DNA from: Streptacidiphilus carbonis
Lineage (GTDB): Bacteria; Actinomycetota; Actinomycetes; Streptomycetales; Streptomycetaceae
Direction of reading: 5' to 3'
Assembly (NCBI RefSeq): GCF_000787775.1
Contig: NZ_BBPM01000038.1
Location: 1 to 64,000 of the forward strand
DNA length: 64,000 bases
Position 1 is the first letter of the stretch. Every line of letters starts with the position of its first letter. Under the pieces are notes generated by a model that had not been told where the DNA came from, ran no database searches, and saw only the letters and a program-made list of their open reading frames with translations. The position numbers and the translations under genes were made by a program. Below, piece by piece: positions 51,493-61,700 of the stretch.

Positions 51493-51539
51493 CCGACCCG
51501 GCCGCGCCCGGGATCCACATCCCGCCTCAACCCCGTAGG

Positions 51540-51581
51540 CTGACGCCTCGGCGGTGGCCCCCACCACCGCCGAGGCGTCAG
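51540..51581. terminator. Bidirectional terminator between GH30 and ABC permease genes
   Basis: Perfect 18-base arms CTGACGCCTCGGCGGTGG and CCACCGCCGAGGCGTCAG enclose a six-base loop. It lies between convergent genes, and its right arm overlaps the permease stop codon by four bases. Confidence 0.82.
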
Positions 51582-52618
51582 TCCTGGACCTTGCCGCCGG
51601 TGATGCGGGAGATGACCAGGGCGACCAGGATGATCGCGCCGTTGAGCGCGCCGATCCACTGCGCGGGCACGCCGCCCAGGGTGAGCACGTTCTGGATGAG
51701 GAACAGCAGCAGGATGCCGGTGAAGGCGCCGAACATGCTGCCCTTGCCGCCGTTGAGGCTGATGCCGCCGATGACGGCGGCGGCGAAGACGGTGAAGATG
51801 TCACCGTTGCCCTGGGCGGAGGCCACCGAGGCGAGGCGGCCGGAGAGCATGAGACCGCTGAGCGCGGCCAGCAGGCCGGCGGTGACCATCACCGTCCACA
51901 GCACCCGGTCGGTGCGGATGCCGGCTGCCTTCGCAGCGTCGATGTTGCCGCCGATCGCGTACAGGGAGCGGCCGAAGCTGGTCGCGCCCAGGACGACGAT
52001 GCCGGCGGCGAAGAGGATCAGGCAGACCCACACGGACGCGGGGACGCCCAGCCACTGCGCGGTGCCCAGGTAGAGCATCGAGCCGGGCAGGTTGAAGAAC
52101 GTCTGGCCGCCGGAGACGCCGGTGAGCAGACCGCGCAGCACGATCAGCATGCCCAGGGTGACGATGAATCCGTTCAGGCCGAAGCGGATGATGAACAGCG
52201 CGTTGACGGCACCGACGACCAGACCGACCGCGAGGGCCACGGGGACGGCCCAGGCTCCGGGAAGCAGGCCGAGCCCGTGTCCGGCGCCGGCCGGAACCGT
52301 GAGCCAGGCGGCTATTCCCGGGGCGAGGCCCACCGTGGACTCCTGCGAGAGGTCCATCTTCTTGACGATCAGCACCAGGGTCTCGGCCAGGACCAGGACA
52401 GCCATCTCGGACATCGTCTGCAGCACGTTGACGAGGTTGTCCGTCTGCAGGAACACCGGGTTGACGAGCTGTCCGACGATCGCGATCACGATGATCGCCG
52501 GGATCAGGGCGAGGTCGCGGAGCCGGGCGAAGGCGATGCGCCGCACCGGGCCGGCGCCCGCCACGCCGCGCCGGACCCGCTGCGCGGTCGTGGGGTCGGG
52601 CGTCGTTGTCTCAGACAT
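51578..52618 (-). CDS. Sugar ABC transporter permease (RbsC-like)
   Basis: An integral membrane permease of 346 residues with eight to ten helices. The conserved RbsC-type segments GLNGFIVTLGMLIVLRGL, GRSLYAIGGNIDAAKAAGI and AAAVIGGISLNGGKGSMFGAF (EAA-like coupling region) are present. It forms the channel for the double ATPase and the lipoprotein encoded just upstream; its start overlaps the ATPase stop by eight bases. With L-fuconate dehydratase first in the same run, the cargo is probably L-fucose or a related monosaccharide (inference). Last gene of the operon. Confidence 0.9.
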   Translation of the reverse strand: MSETTTPDPTTAQRVRRGVAGAGPVRRIAFARLRDLALIPAIIVIAIVGQLVNPVFLQTDNLVNVLQTMSEMAVLVLAETLVLIVKKMDLSQESTVGLAPGIAAWLTVPAGAGHGLGLLPGAWAVPVALAVGLVVGAVNALFIIRFGLNGFIVTLGMLIVLRGLLTGVSGGQTFFNLPGSMLYLGTAQWLGVPASVWVCLILFAAGIVVLGATSFGRSLYAIGGNIDAAKAAGIRTDRVLWTVMVTAGLLAALSGLMLSGRLASVASAQGNGDIFTVFAAAVIGGISLNGGKGSMFGAFTGILLLFLIQNVLTLGGVPAQWIGALNGAIILVALVISRITGGKVQD

Positions 52619-54119
52619 GGAGGTCCATTCCTTCCATTGCGGCCACCAGGTCGTGGTCGTGCCAGCCGCTGCGCTTCTCGGCGACGATCCGGCCCTGGAA
52701 CATCACCAGGACCCGGTCGCACAGGCGCAGGTCGTCCAACTCGTCGGACGCGATGACGACGGCCGTGCCGGCGGCGGCGGTCTCCTCGACCTTGCCGAGC
52801 AGGAACTCCTTGGAGCGCACGTCCACGCCGGCGGTGGGGTTGATCAGCACCAGCAGTCCCGGATCGTTGGCCAGGGCCCGTGCCATCACGACCTTCTGCT
52901 GGTTGCCGCCGGAGAGCCCGGAGACGTGCTGCCCGGGGCCGGGGGCCTTGATGGCCAGATGATCGATCATCTCCCGGGCCAGGGCGTCCCGGCGGCGGCC
53001 GTTGATCAGTCCTTGCGGGCCCAGCCGTTCCGGGACGGTGAGGGTCCCGTTGTCCGCGATGGACATCTCCGGTACGTAGCCCTGGTGGTGGCGGTCCTGC
53101 GGCACGAAGCCGACCCCGGCCGCCAGGGCGGCGGGCACGCTGCCGGGGCGGAGCCGCCGGCCGGCGACGCGTACCTCGCCCGCCACGGCTGTGTGCAGCC
53201 CGGCCACGGTCTCGGCCAGTTCGGTGCGGCCGCTGCTCGCGGCCCCGGCCAGGCCCACGATCTCGCCGCTGCGGACGGAGAAGGCCACGTCGTGGTAGGC
53301 GTCCGAACCCAGACCGGTCACCGACAGGAGTTCCGCCGCGTCGGCGGCGACGTCCGGTCGGCGGGGCAGGCCGCTCCTGGTCCGTGCTGCCTCGCCGGTC
53401 ATCGCGGCCACCAGATCGGCCCGCGGCAGGTCCTGGACCGGAGCGGTCACGATGTGCCGCGCGTCCCGGAAGACCGTCACCGTGTCGCAGATCTGGTAGA
53501 CCTCCTCCAGGTGGTGGCTGATGAAGAGGAAGGTGACGCCCTGCCGCTGCAGCTCCTGGATCCGGGCGAAGAGCCGCTCGATCGCCGCGCCGTCGAGTTG
53601 CGCGGTTGGCTCGTCCAGGACGATGAACCGGGCGCCGAACGACAGAGCCCGCGCGATCTCCACGAACTGCCGCTGCTCGACCGACAGTTCGTCGGCCGGG
53701 GCGCCCGCGTCCACCGCCACCGACCAGGTGTCCAGCAGTTCGCGGGCCTGTCGGCGCACGGTCTGCCAGCTGATCAGGCCGCTGCGGGTGCGGGCGTGCC
53801 GGTTGAGGAAGAGGTTCTCCGCGACGGTGAGCTGGGGGATGATGGTGGACTTCTGGTAGACGCAGGCCACCCGGTGCCGCCAGGCGTCCCGGTCGGTCAT
53901 CCGCGGGGCCCGCTCCCCACCGAAGAGGACCGTTCCCTCGTCGGGCGCCTGAAGCCCGGTCAGGATGGAGACCAGAGTGGACTTGCCTGCGCCGTTCCGG
54001 CCGACCAGGGCATGGGTCTCGCCCTGCTGGACGGTGATGTGCGCGTCGCGCAGTGCCACGGTCGAGCCGAAGCGCTTGGTGATGCCCGCCGCTTCCACGA
54101 CGGGTGGGGCCGTGTCCAT
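52611..54119 (-). CDS. Sugar ABC transporter ATPase, two-domain (RbsA/MglA-like)
   Basis: A protein of 502 residues with two ATPase domains. The first has Walker A GRNGAGKST, signature LSVEQRQ and Walker B FIVLDEPTAQL. The second has a degenerate Walker A GAASSGRTE and signature LSGGNQQK, as is normal for monosaccharide importers of the CUT2 group. I start at ATG 54119, which follows GGAAGGCGG; a longer open frame to 54326 runs into the lipoprotein gene. It lies 17 bases after the binding-protein gene and overlaps the permease. Confidence 0.92.
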   Translation of the reverse strand: MDTAPPVVEAAGITKRFGSTVALRDAHITVQQGETHALVGRNGAGKSTLVSILTGLQAPDEGTVLFGGERAPRMTDRDAWRHRVACVYQKSTIIPQLTVAENLFLNRHARTRSGLISWQTVRRQARELLDTWSVAVDAGAPADELSVEQRQFVEIARALSFGARFIVLDEPTAQLDGAAIERLFARIQELQRQGVTFLFISHHLEEVYQICDTVTVFRDARHIVTAPVQDLPRADLVAAMTGEAARTRSGLPRRPDVAADAAELLSVTGLGSDAYHDVAFSVRSGEIVGLAGAASSGRTELAETVAGLHTAVAGEVRVAGRRLRPGSVPAALAAGVGFVPQDRHHQGYVPEMSIADNGTLTVPERLGPQGLINGRRRDALAREMIDHLAIKAPGPGQHVSGLSGGNQQKVVMARALANDPGLLVLINPTAGVDVRSKEFLLGKVEETAAAGTAVVIASDELDDLRLCDRVLVMFQGRIVAEKRSGWHDHDLVAAMEGMDLHV

Positions 54120-54136
54120 GGGAGTGCCGCCTTCCG

Positions 54137-55195
54137 TCAGCCGAGGTGGTTGCCCCACAGGGACGAGTCGGTGCTCTTCAGGCTGGAGATGCCCCCGTAG
54201 CCGCCGCCGTCGGCGGTGACCAGCGGCGCGGAGAGCTGGTCCTCCAGCAGTCCCGGGCGGACCTGGACGATGGTGCTGCCGTGGTCGGTCGGCCCGGGCT
54301 TGAAGACCTTGCCCTGGATCGCGCACTTCAGGTAGTAGAGCGCGTACTTGGCGTAGAGGTCGGCGGGCTGGGAGACGGTGGCGTCGATCTTCCCGGCTGC
54401 GATGTCCTTGAGCTCCTCCGGGATGCCGTCGTTGGAGACGACGAAGACGTGCCGGGGGTCGCTCGGTCCGACCAGCAGGCCCTTCTGCTGCAGGACCTGG
54501 AGGGTGCCGGAGAGGGCGAAGCTGGACTGCATGTAGACGCCCTTGACGCCCGGGTGCGCGGTGAGGTCGGTCTGCAGCTTCTGCGCGGCGGTGGCGGCGT
54601 CCCAGTTGGTGGCCTCGCCGTAGACGGTGATGCCGGGGAAGCTCTGCTTCATGCAGGAGTTGAACGCGTCGGTGCGGTCGCGGCCGTTGATCGAGGCGAG
54701 GTCGCCCTCCAGCATGACCACCGAGCCCTTCCCCTTCAGTTTGGTGCCGAGGAATTCACAGGCCTTCTGTCCGTAGGCGCGGTTGTCGGCGCGCACCACC
54801 ATGTAGACGTTGCCGGTGTCGGGCCGGGTGTCCACGGTGACGACCGGGATCTTCCGGGCGGCGAGCTGGGCCAGGGTGGGGGCGATCGCCGCGGTGTCCT
54901 GCGGCGCCATGGCCACGCCCTTGACGCCCTGGGCCATGAAGGTCTGCACGTTCGCCGCGAGCTTCGCGACGTCGTTCTGCGAGTTGGTCGTCTTGAGGGT
55001 GAGGCCCTGCTCCTTGCCGTACTGCGGGGTGTACTGGATGTAGGAGTTCCAGAAGTCGGTGTCGGAGCGCGGGTAGTCCACGCCCACGACCGGAGAGCTG
55101 CCGGCGGTCGCGGTCGACGAGCTGCTGGAGCAGGCGGCGAGTGGGCTGATGCAGAGGAGGGCGGTGGCGGTTGCGGCGACGGATCTGAGTCTCAT
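54137..55195 (-). CDS. Sugar-binding lipoprotein of CUT2 ABC importer
   Basis: A periplasmic-binding-type protein of 352 residues anchored as a lipoprotein. The signal ends in lipobox LAAC with Cys22. The mature part (about 40-340) has the two-lobe pattern of ribose/galactose-binding proteins (VVGVDYPRSDTDFW, GVKGVAMAPQDTAAI, VVVSNDGIPEELKDIAAG). A GAGG precedes ATG 55195; GTG 55210 is a second choice. It is the receptor of the importer whose ATPase and permease follow. The gap of 148 bases from fucD could hold a weak promoter. Confidence 0.9.
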   Translation of the reverse strand: MRLRSVAATATALLCISPLAACSSSSSTATAGSSPVVGVDYPRSDTDFWNSYIQYTPQYGKEQGLTLKTTNSQNDVAKLAANVQTFMAQGVKGVAMAPQDTAAIAPTLAQLAARKIPVVTVDTRPDTGNVYMVVRADNRAYGQKACEFLGTKLKGKGSVVMLEGDLASINGRDRTDAFNSCMKQSFPGITVYGEATNWDAATAAQKLQTDLTAHPGVKGVYMQSSFALSGTLQVLQQKGLLVGPSDPRHVFVVSNDGIPEELKDIAAGKIDATVSQPADLYAKYALYYLKCAIQGKVFKPGPTDHGSTIVQVRPGLLEDQLSAPLVTADGGGYGGISSLKSTDSSLWGNHLG

Positions 55196-55343
55196 GGCGG
55201 TCTGCCTCACAGGGAGCGGTGTGGGTGGTGGTCAGGGGCCGGTCGGAAGGGGACGCAGGCGCAGACCGCTCGTGCCGCCGTCCACGGGCGGCCGATCGGC
55301 CGGCGGGCGTTGAGAGCGGACAGCCCGGCGGACTCCCCGGCGC

Positions 55344-56687
55344 TCATGCCGGCACCTCCGCGCTGTCGGCAGCCGACGCTGCCGGGCCGCTCCATACCGG
55401 CCCCTCCGGGTAGGCATGGTCGGCGAGGGAGCGCGGGTGCATCTCCGCGCTGATGCCGGGTGCGGTGGGCGCCAGGTAGTGACCGCCCTCGACCCGAGCC
55501 GGGTCGGTGAAGTGCTCGTGCAGGTGGTCGACGTACTCGATGACGCGGTCGGTCGTGCTGCCGCTGACGGCCACGTAGTCGAACATCGCCAGGTGCTGCA
55601 CCATCTCGCACAGCCCCACGCCCCCGGCGTGCGGGCACACCGGGACGCCGAACTTGGCTGCCAGCAGCAGGATCGCGACGTTCTCGGTGACCCCGGCGGT
55701 GCGGCTGGCGTCCAGTTGCACGATGTCCAGCGCCCCGGCCTGGAGCAGCTGCTTGAACATCACCTGGTTGTGCACGTGTTCGCCGGTGGCGACCCGGATC
55801 GGCGCGACGGCGCGGTGAATGGCGGCGAGGCCGAGGATGTCGTCCGGTGAGGTGGGCTCCTCGATCCAGTACGGGTCGTAGGGCGCGAGCTCGCGTATCC
55901 AGTCGACGGCCTGCTGGATGCCCCAGGCCTGGTTGGCGTCGACCGCGATGCGAATGTCAGGACCGACGGCCTCCCGGGCCAGCCGCAGCCGGCGCACGTC
56001 GTCCGCGAGGTCGGCGCCGACCTTCAGCTTGATCTGGGTGAAACCGTCCGCGACCGCTTCTTTCGCGAGCCGTACCAGCTTCTCGTCCGAGTAGCCGAGC
56101 CAGCCGGGCGTAGTGGTGTAGGCCGGGTATCCGCGGTCCAGCAGGTGCCCGGTGCGTTCGGCGCGGCCGGGTTCGGCACGGCGCAGGATCTCCAGGGCCT
56201 CCTGCCGGGTCAGCGCGTCCTCCAGGTAGCGGAAGTCGACCAGGTCCACCAGCCGCTCGGGGGAGAGGCTCGCGAGCAGCTGCCACACCGGCTTGCCCTC
56301 ACGGCGCCCGTACAGGTCCCAGACCGCGTTGACGACGGCGGCGGCGGCCATGTGGATGGCGCCCTTCTCCGGGCCGAGCCAGCGCAGTTGGCTGTCGCCG
56401 GTCAGCCGGCGGGAGAAGCCGCCCAGGTCGGTGAGGACGTCCGCCACCGGCAGACCCACCACCAGCGGGGCGAGCGCCCGCACGGCGGCGACCTCCACGT
56501 CGTTGCCGCGGCCGACCGTGAAGGCCAGCCCGTGGCCGGTCTGGCCGGCGCTGGTACGCACTGTCACATAGGCGGCGGAGTAGTCGGGTTCGGGATTCAT
56601 CGCGTCGGAGCCGTCGAGATGGAGGGAGGTGGGGAAGCGCACATCGACCGCCTCGACCGCAGCGACGACTTCCGGGCTGGGAGACAT
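55344..56687 (-). CDS. fucD: L-fuconate dehydratase (enolase superfamily)
   Basis: An enzyme of 447 residues that dehydrates L-fuconate to 2-keto-3-deoxy-L-fuconate in the non-phosphorylative L-fucose pathway. FucD/ENOSF1-like segments are clear: [35 protein letters not shown] and [17 protein letters not shown] in equivalent form. Active-site candidates are Lys220 and Lys222 (IKLKVG), metal ligands Asp250 (DANQ), Glu276 ([10 protein letters not shown]) and Glu303 (TGEH), and His353. There is no Shine-Dalgarno before ATG 56687, but a promoter-like -10 lies ten bases upstream, so the message is probably leaderless. It heads the importer operon and faces a GntR gene. Confidence 0.9.
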   Translation of the reverse strand: MSPSPEVVAAVEAVDVRFPTSLHLDGSDAMNPEPDYSAAYVTVRTSAGQTGHGLAFTVGRGNDVEVAAVRALAPLVVGLPVADVLTDLGGFSRRLTGDSQLRWLGPEKGAIHMAAAAVVNAVWDLYGRREGKPVWQLLASLSPERLVDLVDFRYLEDALTRQEALEILRRAEPGRAERTGHLLDRGYPAYTTTPGWLGYSDEKLVRLAKEAVADGFTQIKLKVGADLADDVRRLRLAREAVGPDIRIAVDANQAWGIQQAVDWIRELAPYDPYWIEEPTSPDDILGLAAIHRAVAPIRVATGEHVHNQVMFKQLLQAGALDIVQLDASRTAGVTENVAILLLAAKFGVPVCPHAGGVGLCEMVQHLAMFDYVAVSGSTTDRVIEYVDHLHEHFTDPARVEGGHYLAPTAPGISAEMHPRSLADHAYPEGPVWSGPAASAADSAEVPA

Positions 56688-56694
56688 GGGATGG

Positions 56695-56724
56695 ATTTAA
56701 GGGCGGTGAGCGGTCTGATGTCCA
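56695..56724 (-). promoter_or_regulatory. Predicted fucD promoter
   Basis: On the minus strand, TGGACA (56724-56719) and TTAAAT (56700-56695) are separated by 18 bases, with the fucD ATG eight bases after the -10. This fits leaderless transcription. The -35 lies in an ATGGACAT motif shared with the palindrome at 56821-56835, so the GntR protein may bind there. Confidence 0.5.
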
Positions 56725-56820
56725 TAGGTCGGGCAGAGGAAGGCAAAATCGGTCCTATTTCCTATCATTTCTGATGGTTCATCTGAACGGCTTGCCGAGG
56801 GAGGAGTCCCATCACTTCAT

Positions 56821-56835
56821 GGACATGGGATGTCC
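56821..56835. promoter_or_regulatory. Probable GntR operator
   Basis: GGACAT-GGG-ATGTCC is a perfect inverted repeat with six-base arms, 44 bases upstream of the GntR gene. FadR-group regulators often bind short palindromes of this kind. It probably controls the GntR gene and possibly fucD. Confidence 0.55.
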
Positions 56836-56879
56836 TGTTACGCTGTCGAGTCACGGTGCAACTGAGCGAGAGTTGAGCG

Positions 56880-57608
56880 ATGTCACTGACCGACAAGGCC
56901 ATCAGCCGGATCCGGGAGCTCATCCAGTCGGGTGAGCTGCCCCCGGGGGCGAAACTTCCACCGGAGCAGCAGCTCGCGGCCGAACTGGGCCTCTCCCGGA
57001 ACCTGATGCGCGAGGCGGTCAAGGCCCTGGTCGTGGCCCGGGTCCTGGAGATCCGCCGGGGGGACGGCACCTATGTGACGAGCCTGGAACCCGGGCTGCT
57101 CCTGGAGGGTCTCGGCGCCGCGGTCGAACTGCTGCAGGGCGACACGCTGCTGGAGCTCACCGAGGTCCGCAAGCTGTTCGAACCGGTCGCCACCGGCCTC
57201 GCCGCGACGCGCATCAGCGGGGAGCAACTCGCCGAGGTGGAACGCCACCTGACGGCGATGCGGGCGGCGAGGGACGACGTGGAACAGCTCAACCAGCACG
57301 ACGCGGCCTTCCACCGCGCCGTGATCGCCGCTACCGGCAACCAGACCTTGATCACCCTGCTGGAGGGCATCGGCAGCCGCACCGTGCGCGCCCGGGTCTG
57401 GCGGGGCCTGGTCGACGGGGACGCAGCGGCCCGGACGCTCGCCGAACACGAGGCGATCCACCAGGCGCTGGCCGCCGGCGACGCCGTACTCGCCCAGGCC
57501 GCCGCGTACGTGCACGTCAGCACCACCGACAGATGGCTCCGGGAGCACTACGCCCAGGCCACCGACTCCTTCACCGATCCGTCACCCGCCTCCGGGGAGC
57601 CGGAGTGA
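56880..57608 (+). CDS. GntR-family regulator, FadR/FCD subgroup
   Basis: A regulator of 242 residues. The winged helix (about 1-70) reads LPPGAKLPPEQQLAAELGLSRNLMREAVKAL and ends RGDGTYVTS. The FCD effector domain follows (about 95-225) with the usual metal-linked histidines near HDAAFHRAVI and EHEAIHQAL. Such proteins sense sugar acids or related carboxylates. Its divergence from fucD suggests L-fuconate or a derivative as signal (inference). GAGAG precedes ATG 56880. Confidence 0.88.
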   Translation: MSLTDKAISRIRELIQSGELPPGAKLPPEQQLAAELGLSRNLMREAVKALVVARVLEIRRGDGTYVTSLEPGLLLEGLGAAVELLQGDTLLELTEVRKLFEPVATGLAATRISGEQLAEVERHLTAMRAARDDVEQLNQHDAAFHRAVIAATGNQTLITLLEGIGSRTVRARVWRGLVDGDAAARTLAEHEAIHQALAAGDAVLAQAAAYVHVSTTDRWLREHYAQATDSFTDPSPASGEPE

Positions 57609-57709
57609 GACTTATCCGCATCGACCCGGTGGGCGCCGAGCGCTTCGGCGGCACTGCCTCCCGCGCCTACCCGGTGGGCCGGACGGCGGAGGGAAACCGC
57701 GTCGGCGGA

Positions 57710-58513
57710 TCACCCGAAGACTCGGCGCTGGATCTCGCGCCGGTAGTCCTCAAGGGTGTTGTCCAGGTGGACGGCTGTGGCTCGGGCGGCCGCTTCGGGG
57801 TCGCCGTCCCGGATCGCCTGATAGATGGCCGTGTGTTCGTCGACCGCCTCTGCGACGTGGCCGCCGAGGGTTCCGTGCAGTCCGATGGTGCTGGACTGGC
57901 GCTGCAGGCGGCGGGCCTCGCGCACCGAGGCGAGGAGGAAGACATTGTGCGAGGCGATGGCGATACCGGTGTGGAACTCGTCGTCGCCCCGGTTGAATTC
58001 GGCGGCCTCGCCGGTCAGGAAGCCGTGTCTGCAGGTCTCCGTGGCGGCTTCGATCGCACGCAGCTCCGCCGGCGTCGCGTGCGTGGCGGCCAGCCGACTC
58101 GCGGCGGTCTCCTGGACCCGGCGGAACTCGAAGAGCATGTAGACGTGGTCGAGGTCGGTGGGCAGGAAGATCCCGCCCAGGCGGGCCGAGGTGAGCATGC
58201 CTTCGTCCTCGGCGACGTAGAGGCCGCGGCCCTTCTGTGCCTTGACCAGGCCGAGCGCTGAGAGGATCTTGACGGCCTCGCGTACGACCGTGCGGCTGGT
58301 GCCGAACCGTGCGGCGAAGTCGTTCTCCGTGGGCATCCTGTCGCCCGGCCGCAGGCCGAGTTCGGCGATCAGTTGCAGGATCTGTTCGGCGATGAGCTCG
58401 TATCCGGGCCGGTACTTGCCCGGTTTCGGTTCGTCGGCGCGGGCGGCGGCTGGGGCTTGGACCGTGGGCGGTTCGGACTGCGTGCTCCCAGTCGGCACGG
58501 ATGGACCGTCCAC
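57710..58513 (-). CDS. Second GntR-family regulator, FCD subgroup
   Basis: A regulator of about 267 residues, convergent with the first GntR gene. The N-terminal 30 or so residues are polar; the winged helix covers LGLRPGDRMPTENDFAARFGTSRTVVREAVKIL, and the FCD domain (about 110-255) has histidines near DDEFHTGIAIASHN and DEHTAIYQAIRDGD. Start GTG 58513 follows GGAGG; the longer frame to 58606 is not supported. It probably controls a different sugar-acid pathway, possibly the GH-A glycosidase at 58743 or genes outside the window. Confidence 0.86.
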   Translation of the reverse strand: MDGPSVPTGSTQSEPPTVQAPAAARADEPKPGKYRPGYELIAEQILQLIAELGLRPGDRMPTENDFAARFGTSRTVVREAVKILSALGLVKAQKGRGLYVAEDEGMLTSARLGGIFLPTDLDHVYMLFEFRRVQETAASRLAATHATPAELRAIEAATETCRHGFLTGEAAEFNRGDDEFHTGIAIASHNVFLLASVREARRLQRQSSTIGLHGTLGGHVAEAVDEHTAIYQAIRDGDPEAAARATAVHLDNTLEDYRREIQRRVFG

Positions 58514-58576
58514 CGGCCACCTCCATCGTCGCGGGCGACGGTTCAGCGCATGACTGACCCCTGATGACGTCGAGAG

Positions 58577-58616
58577 CCTACATGCCGGGATATAGGTCCG
58601 ACACATGCCGTGTCGG
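58577..58616. promoter_or_regulatory. Two palindromes upstream of second GntR gene
   Basis: An imperfect 20-base palindrome (58577-58596; CCTACATGCCGGGATATAGG, 16 of 20 symmetric) is followed by CCGACAC-ATGCC-GTGTCGG (58598-58616), with seven-base perfect arms. Either could be the autoregulatory site of the GntR protein starting at 58513; the second may be a terminator instead. Confidence 0.5.
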
Positions 58617-58742
58617 TGGACGAAGCCGGGCCGTCCCCGTCCCGTCCCCGTTCTCGTCGCCGCAGTCGGCTCCGGAGCGCCGGGTTCGGGCCACGTGCCT
58701 CCGCACGGGCCCGAACCGCCGTGACTGCGTTGCTGTCCGCTT

Positions 58743-61700
58743 TCAGCTCTTGCCGGTCAGCCGCCAGATCTGGTTCCTCTTGGTGGTCAGGGCGCTTGCC
58801 GCATCGCATGTCCACTGGTGGACGAGGGCGCCGGGTGCGGTGGATACGGTGCTGACGTCGACGCACTTGCCGCTGTGCGCGGCGACGAGCTGGTAGTCGT
58901 GGCTGTTGCCGAGCGCGGTCACCGGCGCCAGCCTGAACCGCTGGTTGGTACCGCCGGTGCAGGTCCACTGCTGGACCGCGGCTCCGTCGGCCGTGGAGAA
59001 GGTGGAGACGTCAAGGCACTTGCCGCTGGAGTGGTTGACGACGGTGTAGGTGTCGGTCGCGCCGCTGACCGGGTGGAAGTCGAAGACCTGTTCCTGCCCG
59101 CTGTCACAGGTGTTCTGCTGGTACTGGGTACCGTCGGCGGTGGACTTGGAGGGGTCTTCGAGGCAGAGCGAGCTGTGCTGGGCGACGGCGGTGGAGGAGA
59201 ATCCGGTCGAGTCGCCGATGTGCAGACTCGCGGGCGCGAAGGAGACCTGGTCGAGGTGGGGAGCGGAGCTGGAGCGCATGGGCTGCCCGATGTCGCTGCC
59301 GCCACCGGAGTAGACCTTGCCGATGGTGGTGCCGTCCCAGTTGAACAGCTGTGAGGCGGTGAACCTGACGGTGTTCGAGCCCTTGGCGAGGGTGACGGGG
59401 ACGGTGTAGTTCTCGAACTGGTTCCAGTGCAGGGTGCTGGCGAAGTTGACGCGGGTTGAGGCGCCGCCGTTGACGCTGACATCGGCGTGCTCGGCGTACA
59501 GGTCCGGGTTGTAGTGGTTGGAGGGCAGTTCCTCGGCGTTGGCGTAGCGCATGGTCATGGCGTAGGTGCCGGCCGACGGGGCGTTGACGTTGAGGGTGAG
59601 GGAGTTGGCGGGTCCGTTGCCGATGCCGGTGACGACGCCGCCGTTGGCCTGGTTGTAGGAGTTGTCGACGGCCGCGGTGCCGGTGAGGGTGCCGTCCTCG
59701 GCCTGGTACGTGACGACGTTGTCGGTGCTGACGGCGGAGGTGGCGCTGATCGGGGTGACGGCCAGGTCGTCCAGGGCGAGGGTGCCGCCGGCACCGGTCA
59801 CCTCGACCTTGTTGATGCCGCCGTCGAGGTGGACCTGGTCGGTGGAGGTGGACCAGGTGCCGGTCGTCGCGCCGGAGAGGGTCTGGTCGTCGGCAGTACG
59901 GCCGTTGACGGTGAGGGCGGCCTGGCCGGTGCTGCGGAAGCGGGCCGTCAGATCCGCGTAACCGTCCCGCGCCGAGTAGACCCAGAAGGTCGCGGACTTG
60001 CCGGAGGTGAGGTTCACCGCACCCGCGCCGGACTGGCCCTGGGCGGTGTAGGCGGCGGTGCCGCTGTCGGAGAGGTCGGCCTGCTCGGCCTCGTAGAGCG
60101 TGGTGCCCTGGACGGCGGGGTCCTGGTACTGCAGGTCGATCTTGTCGATGAGGGCGTCGCCGACGGTGGCCGCGCCGTTGTCGCCGGTGGTGGCCAGGCT
60201 GATGGTGTGGCTGCCCGCGGTGAGGTGCACGGTGGTGTCGCTGTGTCCCCACACCACCCACTGGAAGCCCACCGGTATGTCGATCCTGGTCGATGCGCCG
60301 CCGTCGACCCGCATGTACACGTTCGTCGGACCCTTGACGTCGACGTCCTTGGCGTAGGTGTTGCCGAACACCGAGAGGTTGTAGTCACCGTCGGCGGGCA
60401 CGGAGACCGGGAAGGAGATCACCGTGGTCGAGCCGGTGCGCAGGCCTCCGACGTCCTTGGTGCCGGAGGTGGCGAAGTTGCTGATCCGGCTCTCGCTGTT
60501 GATGTTGTAGCCGCTACCGCTGAGCGTGGCGTTCTCGGCCTCGTACGTACCCGTCCACGTGCTGTCCGAGGGGGTCGGGCTACCGGTGCCGCCCGGGGAG
60601 ACGACCACCTCGTACGCGGACATCGCGTCGAGGGTGATGGGCACGGTGATCGAACCGTCGGAGCCCACCGGGACGTCCGCGTCGGAGAGCCGGGACGGTG
60701 TCGCCGCCGCGCCGATATAACCGCTGTAGCGGTCCTGGAACACGCTCACGTGCACGGTTCTGCCGAAGACCGCGGGGTCGATGTTCTTGATCACCGTGTC
60801 GGAGGAACCGCTGGTGCCGCCGCCGGCGAGGATGACGCGCGCCTGCTTCTTGGCCGTGTCCAGAGTCGCCAGGCCCTGGAGGGTGTACGCGGCGTCGTTC
60901 GCGGCACCGGTGACCTTGACGGTGTTGCCGCCGCGCATGGAGCTGTACCAGTTGTACAGCCACCACTGGGCGTTGGGGGTGTTCTGGGCCGCGGCGGAGT
61001 CGCCGAGGGTTCCGTTGATGTTCCAGTACGGCAGATTGCCGTCGACCTTCTCGTCCTCGATGCCCGCGATCCACTGGACCATCTCGCCGGGGTCGGTCAG
61101 GTGGAAGCGGTGGGCGTACTCGTTGAGGTTGACGGGGATCGGGGAGGTGATCCCCGCGGCCGCCTCGGCCGCCCGGAAGGTGTCGACGGTGCTGCGCACA
61201 TCTGCCGGGCTGCCCAGGGTGTGCCAGGTCATGACGTCGGGCAGGCAGTTGTTGGCCTTGCAGTAGCTGAGGAAGCTGTTGACTTCGAAGGGGTTGTAGC
61301 CGGCGAAGTTGCCCCCGGCCAGCCGTGCCGCGGGCCAGATGCCCTTGATGAAGTCGTAGGTCTGGCGCCACTCGGAGTTGAAGGCGGCCATCGTCGTCGA
61401 GTCGGTGCGCATGCCGCTGAACCAGTTCAGTTCGGGCTCGTTGTAGGGGACGAAGACGATGTGGCTCGCGTAGGGGCTGGCCATCGCCTGCTCGACCTGA
61501 GTCCTCATGGCCGCCTGGTAGGCCGCGTAGCTCGTACGCTCGTAGCCGGCGCGGTACACGTCGGTCATGTAGATGAACTCGTCCCCGCCACCGCTGTCGA
61601 CGAAGGGCTTGGCGATCTCCAGCGCGTCCGAGCCGGGGTGCTGCTGCCCGTCCTGGTACTTGGTGTTGGTGGTCTTCACCCCCATTCCCTCGATGAGGTT

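Noticed and set aside
54120-54326. Upstream extension of the double ATPase
   Set aside because: It would overlap the lipoprotein gene end and lacks family similarity; ATG 54119 has a ribosome binding site.
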